64,000 nucleotides of DNA from Ignelater luminosus (lineage: Eukaryota > Arthropoda > Insecta > Coleoptera > Elateridae). A program made the translations under genes and the position numbers. The stretch spans positions 62,001-126,000 of the forward strand of contig VTPC01091286.1 in assembly GCA_011009095.1 (NCBI GenBank). Reading direction: 5' to 3'. A model generated the notes under the pieces. That model worked only from the letters and a program-made list of their open reading frames with translations, had not been told where the DNA came from and did no database searches. Shown one piece after another: positions 56,590 to 64,000 of the stretch; within the stretch, counting starts at the first letter, position 1, and every line of letters begins with the position of its first letter.

Positions 56590-59500
56590 TGTCAGTGGTC
56601 TAGGAAGTGATTTTGTCTTTGTTTTACTATACTTAAACTTGCTGCACAGTTTCTGTAATTTTGGTGACTGTACTACAAACTGTAAATTATGAATTTTAAA
56701 TCAACAAAAGTAATATATCCATGCGCATGGTCAAGAGGTGCATTTGCACCCCCATGAATATGAAATGTAATTGGAAATAGGCAGATACTGGTTTGATGTT
56801 AGCATCAAGCCAGGGTTGCTAGATGTCACAGTCTTCCCGTCTTTGAGAACGTCCAGGCTAATTAACGCCTGTTTTTGTAATAATAAATGAAAATCAAATT
56901 TTACCAAACAATAGCGACACTTGAAGTTTTTCTAGGACAAAATTTCTCCAGGTATTAATGAATGGATTACCTTACATCAGAATGGATAAACTCTAACGTG
57001 GATACCAGCGAAGGGTACACCAAATTTATAAGTAGATTATGCGAATAAAAAAAAAGAAGAAGACTTTGAGCTGAAGGTGTTAGTAAGAATATTGACATAG
57101 AACTTACCAAGTAAAAGCTATAAAATTAAAAAAATGAAGAATAATGTCAAGAGTCCATTTAAATTAAGCAATCCTTGACTGAAAATATTGTCCGGGACAT
57201 TCTCAACAAAACAGGCAATGCCATTGTTCTTGTATATGCTTCTGTTGCAGCTGAAAACCAACAACATCTTGTTGGTATTTGTTTTAAGATTGATTTCTTT
57301 CTGGTCTGGTTGATAATTTATCCTTTTTTTTAAACAGCAACAGGATTGTTCACCAAGTTCTTTATTTTATTAAAAATTTCCTAGATTTGATCAGTCTTTT
57401 GAATTTGATCGCTATTCTGCAAATTGTATTGTTGGTGCTAAATGCCACTGAATAAGCAGAGATTTGTCGTTTAATGAAGCAGTCGTTTTTAAAATAAGAA
57501 AAAAAAGCAGAATTCCCAATTAATTAACTTTGGCAAGCAAAGGGGATGTCCAATAATAAATTCCTTTAGTCACACAGTTTCCAATTCTGAAAGGTTAGTT
57601 ATATCAAGATCCAATTTTTTATAGAGCATACCAAAATTAGACTTTTGGTAGTTTTATAGACTGGTATCACTAACTCAGTAAAAACTACTCAAAAATCAGG
57701 ACTGTCTTGGAATAACCAATACTTATAATTAGCTTAACCACAGTAGACAATTTAAAGACATTAAAAAACAAAATGGAACTGAAATTAAATCAATTGATCC
57801 TTATGTCGTAAGTATTGCTTTAATACCTGACAAGCCTACCTGGTTTTGGTACTATTGAACAGCTGTTTCTAAAAGATTTCTAGTGGTCTAGGTTGTACTT
57901 AATTGCTCTTTTGTTTTTAGATGTTGATTATTAATGGTTTTATACAGCTTTAAAAACTTGTGAAATATTGGTCACATAAACAGAAATAAAATAAAACCAA
58001 CAATACAAAGCTTCTATCAATTTTGTACTATTATATCCAGGTTTCTGTTTGCCAACGAAAGTCTCTCGTAAGAAATCAATATCTTTGAAGTACAAACAAA
58101 CATTGGAATGACAATAAATAGATAGTAGCAAGCTATTATCGAAGGAAACCTACGCTTCTTGCAATATTAGTAAGTAAAGATTCGAAAGAATGAACAAAGT
58201 AATAAGGCACGATAAAGAATAAAAGTAATTTTAAATAAATTTAAAAATTAGCAAAACCTGAAAAGAAATTCTAAAGAATAACATTGTATCTATGCAGAAT
58301 TACAAAAAATTCAACTATAAAAGGATTAAAGTTGCATAAGTATAACCATTTTCTCTTTAGTATAACGCAAATAACGAGTGATCGCACTCCCAAAAACTCG
58401 CAGTGGCATTGACAACAACGTGACCTGTTAAAGAGGAACAAATTTCGATGAAGTCATACATCCACACGTCGCATACATACATGGCGACAAAATAGTCATA
58501 AAAATTAAATATGAACAAATTTGCTTTTATATTATGCCGCGATTACAGAATCGTAAGATAACACTGCAGAAAAAATGTTTTAGATATCGATGTAGCGTAA
58601 TGTAAAATGCAACAATGTTCGGAAATCATAAAAGAACAAAGAAACTCTTTAATAAATAAACAATAATCTTCAAGAAAAATGATGTGACATGCAGAAGTCT
58701 GTTAAGAAAATTACATTTCTGTGTAAATTAAAATAATCAGCACTAATTTAAAGTACAAAACACAACCAGTTCTGATGCACCAGTTGCAACGTAGCGAAAA
58801 AAAACGTTGTGCATCATTACGTACTGTACTACTTTTTCTTCATTTTTAATATAATTACTTCTGCTTTTACTTATAGTGATGCCCCGAATCGTCATGTTTT
58901 TGTCTCTACCGTTATGCAATTTATTCCTGCTATTAATTTATTATTATTATTACTATTATAGTTAATAGATATTTAGTTTTGATATATATTTTAGGTAGTA
59001 AGAGCTTCTAAGTACCGAATAGTTTTTTTAAATATAGGCATCACTGTATCTCGTTTTTGTTTCGAGATTTTTGAAAAATAGTTTTGTTTACTGAATTTAT
59101 ATTTATAACTTTTCTTGTCGGCATCTTTTGTACTGTGCATTATGTATTATATTAAATAAATTATGTTTAAAGCCTTTGACTTGTGATAAATAGTACTACT
59201 TAATTTCTCTTTGTGAAAAGATTTGATTGTTTTGTTTTTTTTCAGTAATTTGTTAGATAAAAATGCATGCACTCTTTAAACATTACTGATTAAATTTAAC
59301 GATGTCTTATTATAATTTAATTGTGTAAGATTAAATGCTATAAAATATTCAAATGCAACTGCGTACCTCGCCATTAATTAACTTGGAATAAGAATTTTAT
59401 TACAATGTGGAAACTTTAATGATACGTAATGTTATCAACAATCAATTACATTTATTGTATCATTCCATTTTGAATCGATGATTTTTTTGCATTTGTGTAT

Positions 59501-60340
59501 AGTTTCAAGAGCAAACTTATTTTGTCAATTTTTAGAAAACTTGGGTACTTGATGATATGCAGAGAGACAGTAAAAATTATTTTTTTTGTAACCTTCTTAA
59601 TCTCATACATTTTGCATAACTTTCTAAAGGCAGCAAACAAGATATTCTCCAAGACTGAAATTTTATGAAGTAATACATACTAAAAAACTAACTTACATTA
59701 GATAATTATTCACACACGTAAGAAAAACTGTGGTATATACTTGCAATCAAATCACTATCGCGCACAATCATTGAATGTAGGCTCTTTCCTGTACAAGGCA
59801 ATTTTAATGATGTTTGTTACTTATAGTTTGTAAAAGTTTCGTTGTAGCTTGCAAGGGACACAGGGTATATTGTAATGATAATTTTTAAAAAAACAGTATT
59901 TGATAATTGCAGATCTATACAGTTGCTTTTGATTTTTGACAGTGTGTGATAAGTTTTCTGAAAATCTTCAAAAGTAGCTAAAACTAAGTAAAACAGCTAA
60001 AATCACATCTAGCTTGAACAAGATAATTATAAAGATAATTTGCATCAAATTATTTTTGTTTTGAATTGATTAGTAAAATTAGATAATAGGTTAAAAACAA
60101 GATCTATTTTGAAAAAATATTTACTATTAAATAATAAATTGCGATCAGAAAGTTCCGTCATCTTGGTTAACTATGAGTTTACAAAGGTTTGTCATTTCTT
60201 AGTTTTATAGATAAACGTAAATTATTATCACAAAAGTTTCGCTGACAAATACAAAATGTTCACATAACAACAAAAGTGTTTGTTCTAGATTTCTAGAAAT
60301 AGTACTGTAAATAGTGAAACACGTGTAAGTACATACAGGG
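56590..60340. other. AT-rich non-coding DNA
   Basis: No exon, RNA or element was recognised. ORFs at 57940-58131 and 59452-59652 lack motifs. Confidence 0.45.
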
Positions 60341-60820
60341 TGTTTCAGGTTACTAACAACATAGGAATTTCAACATGGGAAAAATTATTAAGACCAGAAT
60401 TTGCATCAAATAGATAATGACTATTCGTGAGGAATTATTGCTTTGTTTTCTGAAATATTAGCTCGCTTTATTTATCTATGGTAGGCATAACCAAACTCCG
60501 ATCCTCATAATTTCTTCTAGTATTGGAATTCCTCTGTTCTTAGTAGCCTGAGATATTCTCTAAAATAATTTTTCTTATCTTTTCGATATTTGAAAAAGTT
60601 TTAGAATTCTCAGCTTTTGTTTGTATTTTAAAAACAAAAGAAGATAGCATTCTGTACTCTTATGGGAAAGTGTTAATCGTTTAATATAATTTAATTATAA
60701 TTATACATTATAAAAAGAAATAAGGGCCTTATTAACTTTTCCAATTTTTTACCTTCAGTATTCGTGAATGTTTTACCAAAGTTCCTAGGAAGTTAATTTT
60801 ATAAAAATCACAGAGCTATA

Positions 60821-61714
60821 CAGTGTGTCCCTATTTCAATGCTCACCATTGGGATCTCGGAAATGGTAAGAGTCGGTTAAATTAGAAAAGTTTTGGCTAT
60901 TTTGGAGATCAGTTTACTTATGCTTTTGTTTTTTCAAAAAAGTTCACGGCTTACTAGATATTTGCTAAAAACGAAATTATCTTATTTTTTTACAGTAAAA
61001 TATCTCAGGAGCGAGCGAAGATAGAAAAGAACAGCAAAGAGGGTGTATTAGAGAAGTTACTCCGAAACACAAAAAAAATATTTTCGCAATTGTCTTTTGT
61101 TTTACTTCGGCGGTGATACGTAAATCAAAATTTTTCCTAATGGAACGCCTACTTGATTTCCATATTACTGAATTGCACTCCTAAAATGCTTTTCAGTGAT
61201 ACATGGTTTGACATAGCTATTCTTTTGTTTTACCGAGTTATGAAGTGAAAATCATTTTTCATCATAGTGTGCCATGACATCTAACACACAAAGTCGTGGA
61301 GTTTTATTAAAGAAATTCATTTGTTATGCAAAAATTGCTAAAACAAAATAAATACGCTTTTATGGGGGCATTAGATACTTATTTGATGCTATCTGTCAAT
61401 GCTCAGTAAAGTATCTTAAAAGCGTCTTTTGTTTTGTTTTAGCAACTGTTACATAACAAATCTAATTTATCTGACAAAAACCAATGTTTTTCATATGTTT
61501 AAAGCCATGGCACACTACATGGGAAATGATTTTTATTTTAAAAAAAAGATAATTTCGTTTTTAGCAAATATCTAGTAAGCCGTGAACTTTTTTAAAAAAC
61601 AAAAGCATAAGTAAACTGATCTCCAAAATAGTCAAAACTTTTCTAATTTAACCGACTTCGTATCTCTTACAATTTCGAGAACCCAATAGTGAGCATCGAA
61701 ATAGGGACACGCTG
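60821..61714. mobile_element. Palindromic foldback element D, CAGTGTG ends
   Basis: Flanked by TA on both sides. The left end CAGTGTGTCCCTATTTC matches the inverse of the right end, CAGCGTGTCCCTATTTC. The outer arms are about 150 bp (AAAAGTTTTGGCTATTTTGG, TCACGGCTTACTAGATATTT). A second inner palindrome (about 61240-61540, GCTAAAACAAAATAAATACGC versus its inverse) shares the same axis. It resembles element A in the order CAGTGTG, GGGATCTTGG/GGGATCTCGG, AAACGGTAAGAG/AAATGGTAAGAG, GGTTAAA and TTGGCTATTT, so A and D are relatives. Confidence 0.8.
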
Positions 61715-62243
61715 TATATGTAAATCTAATTTGGAAAATCTCATTTTTATTTTCTTTAATTATTAATTAATTTTTCTTGAGGTAAACGTTCTACAGTTAA
61801 TTACTTTGTGACGAAAACTGTTAATCTTCTTTTCAAAACCAATGATAACTGTTAACAACAAATTATTTTCTGTTATTTATAAATATTTTAAGAAATTACC
61901 ACTAACTAAGTAGAAGGTTAACGTTAACAAATGAAAGTACGCACCGTTGAGCCAAAACATTTTTTATTTTCGACATTTGACATTATGTGTCAACCCAAAT
62001 TTTCATATCTGACATTATACATTTGTTTTTTAGTCTTGACCCTAAAATCTGGATATAAATGTGAAATAAACCGTGCGAAACAGTGATAACCACAATAAAA
62101 TTTATCTTTAAATAAAAAACCGCAGATAGACCAAGATGCTACACTTCGGAAACCCAAATTATTAAGATATCACTATGATATTTGAAGGCTGCATAAGAAA
62201 TTATTATTAAGTAAAATTAAAAATGATAAATTCATAGTAAGTA

Positions 62244-62614
62244 CAGTGTGACCCACTTTTCATATACACATCCCTGTATCTTTTTTGTTTGTTGTCAGAT
62301 TGATTTCAAATTGAGGGCTGTATAAATGATAAAAATCTGAAATTGCTTTGCTAATAACTAAATAAGATACCGATATGTGTGTAAAGGTAGAACTTAAGAA
62401 TATTTAAAAAAACTCGAATATAGAGTTTTCTCACCATTCTAAGTAACTCTTTTCCATAATAATCTTTTGCATTTATTTTTAATCGCAGTAACCTGGTGGT
62501 ATAGAATTGTTGGCTTTACCTTTCAAGAGTTGTATAACTGATGAAAATTTGAAATCAATCCGACAACAAGCAAAAAAGATACCGGGGTGTGTAGACGAAA
62601 AGTGAGACACACCG
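62244..62614. mobile_element. Inverted-repeat element E, CAGTGTG ends
   Basis: Flanked by TA on both sides. Arms of about 70 bp: CAGTGTGACCCACTTTTC on the left and CGGTGTGTCTCACTTTTC on the right, read inverted. Both continue through TATCTTTTTTG and TTGTTGTC(A/G)GATTGATTTC. It is a 371-bp non-coding element. Confidence 0.75.
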
Positions 62615-62616
62615 TA

Positions 62617-64000
62617 TATTCAAGACTATTAACTACCCTCTGTAACAATTGTTTCCTTTATTCATCTATTTATTTAAATTATTTGTTAATTGAACACTTA
62701 ACTATTGCATATCATGCTGAGCCATAGATCTAACTTATCGAACTCTTCTGATTATAACGTGCGACAAAAGTGAGTTAGGCTAAAATAAATAAATAGTGAC
62801 GTTTACATACAAAACTGCACGTGACAAATATTTTGGGACAGAGGATATTAATTTATTTACTTTTGTATCTGTAATTAAGATAAGGCATTTTTATTGTTCT
62901 TTTAGTTGAATTCACTGCCAAAATTTTCTGCATCACTAATGCAAATATAAATTTGACCAAAAGAAGCATTGCAAGAAATCAAGAAATTGTCTATACTTGT
63001 TTGCAAATTTAGAGATTCAGTTGCTATTATACTTCTGTCTAATACTGTAAGGTCTAATATAGCTGTAAGTTATGTTATAATAGTTATAATAATAAGTGAT
63101 AACAATAATAAGAGATAAATGAAATAAATATTTTTTTATAGAATAAATAAAACAATACAGATTATTTCCTACTTGTTTTAAATTTACTTCATGCATATAA
63201 TTACTATTTATTTTATAACTAATATAACTATGAATTTGAGATGATTTAATTTTATTAGGAAGTTCAAGATGTCTTGCATTATAAGTAGATTCCTACCCAA
63301 TTTTCTAAATTAAATTTCATCCAATTTAATATTGATATTTTTTTGTAACTTACACTTTTTAGGTAGTAGCAGTCACAGTAGAACAAACACAAGGCTTTCG
63401 TTTCAGACAAGGTAAATAGATACTACCTCGAAAATGTGTTTACTTCTGTTTATGTACTCCATTATTGTCAAGGCTTTGAATGTGGTTTTACTAAAAAAGC
63501 TTAAAAATCTTATAGGACGGGACATTTTTACATTTTTTCTTTGTTATTAATATTATATCAAACATGTACTCACATATAAATACTAAACCTTACGGTATTA
63601 AAGCACGTGGTGACCGTGAAAATTCTTTTAAAAAAATCCATAAAAACCTAGATACGTGAGAGATTTGTTATAAGTGTGTAAAATTAAAGAATTATTACAA
63701 TATAAAGAAAAACTTATGTGTAACATTGACATTGTTTAAAATAATATCTGTAACATATATAAATTAGGTAAAAACTTCATTTGACTAAATTTTGAAGGAT
63801 ACTTCCTGGTCTCATTGTCTAAAGCTTTATTATAATTATATCACAATAAATAATTATTATTGAAAACAAAAACTAATTAAATTTATTTGCTCACCTTTTT
63901 ATTGCAAACACTACTTTACTAATGTGAAGTTATTTCGCGTTTGTTTAGTCGACGAAACCTGCCATAAAACTAATTTATAATTATCCAACTAACAATGCAA
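62617..64000. other. AT-rich DNA at the window end
   Basis: Apart from the candidate micro-exon at 63363-63411, nothing recognisable is present. Confidence 0.4.
63363..63411 (+). CDS. Candidate 49-base exon of an unknown gene
   Basis: It is bounded by a good acceptor (TTACACTTTTTAG, ending 63362) and a donor (ACAAG|GTAAAT at 63412). One frame reads SSSHSRTNTRLSFQT, a basic Ser/Arg/Thr-rich stretch. Another reads VVAVTVEQTQGFRFRQ. The block is less AT-rich than its surroundings. It could be a small, perhaps alternative, exon of a gene that extends beyond the window. Splice-site likeness is the only support. Confidence 0.25.

Overview
The window is AT-rich nuclear DNA of a multicellular animal, almost certainly an insect. 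Genes have GT-AG introns and AATAAA poly(A) signals, the spaces between them are long and full of DNA transposons, and one gene encodes a three-SH3 protein that fits the arthropod Fat/Dachs adaptor Dlish (Vamana). The species cannot be named from the sequence. One 100-N assembly gap (50848-50947) falls inside a mariner element.

Four genes are readable end to end and their exons join in frame. (1) A sodium-dependent phosphate transporter (SLC20/PiT) on the minus strand, 7 coding exons, 16012 to 8262, 558 aa. (2) Dynactin subunit 3 (p24) on the plus strand, one coding exon, 25121-25684, 187 aa. (3) The three-SH3 protein on the plus strand, 30395-31779, 4 exons, 352 aa, whose first exon is a 49-base micro-exon. 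(4) A bifunctional PAPS synthetase (APS kinase plus ATP sulfurylase) on the minus strand, 8 exons, 43007 to 40757, 608 aa. Three partial loci are weaker: a plus-strand last exon at 7219-7662 with three RLCxE[VI]KIE repeats, a minus-strand last exon at 26236-26081, and a 49-base candidate exon at 63363-63411. The genes look like unrelated housekeeping or signalling genes. Two pairs are tail to tail, with poly(A) signals only tens of bases apart.

The rest is mainly mobile DNA. There is a mariner with intact TIRs around 50269-51810 that the assembly seems to have built from two copies. There are two hAT elements with perfect 8-bp target duplications (3486-4820, ZMYM1-like transposase relics; 37700-38481, BED-finger exon with a stop) and a short hAT MITE (35182-35472). 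A decayed Tc1-like element sits in PiT intron 1 (10548-14035), and a decayed DDE-type transposon-like gene lies at 54125-55430. Six palindromic or long-TIR elements with CAGNGTG-like ends lie at TA sites, and the Tc1-like element has a similar left end. A 365-bp dispersed repeat is present in three copies, and a degenerate tandem array occupies 48.1-49.6 kb.

The most striking non-coding feature is at 18446-18536. It has the complete core of a type I hammerhead ribozyme: all conserved residues, a perfect 6-bp inner stem I, an internal loop, and an outer stem I helix of about 16 bp. It probably marks a Penelope-like element or other ribozyme-bearing retroelement relic.
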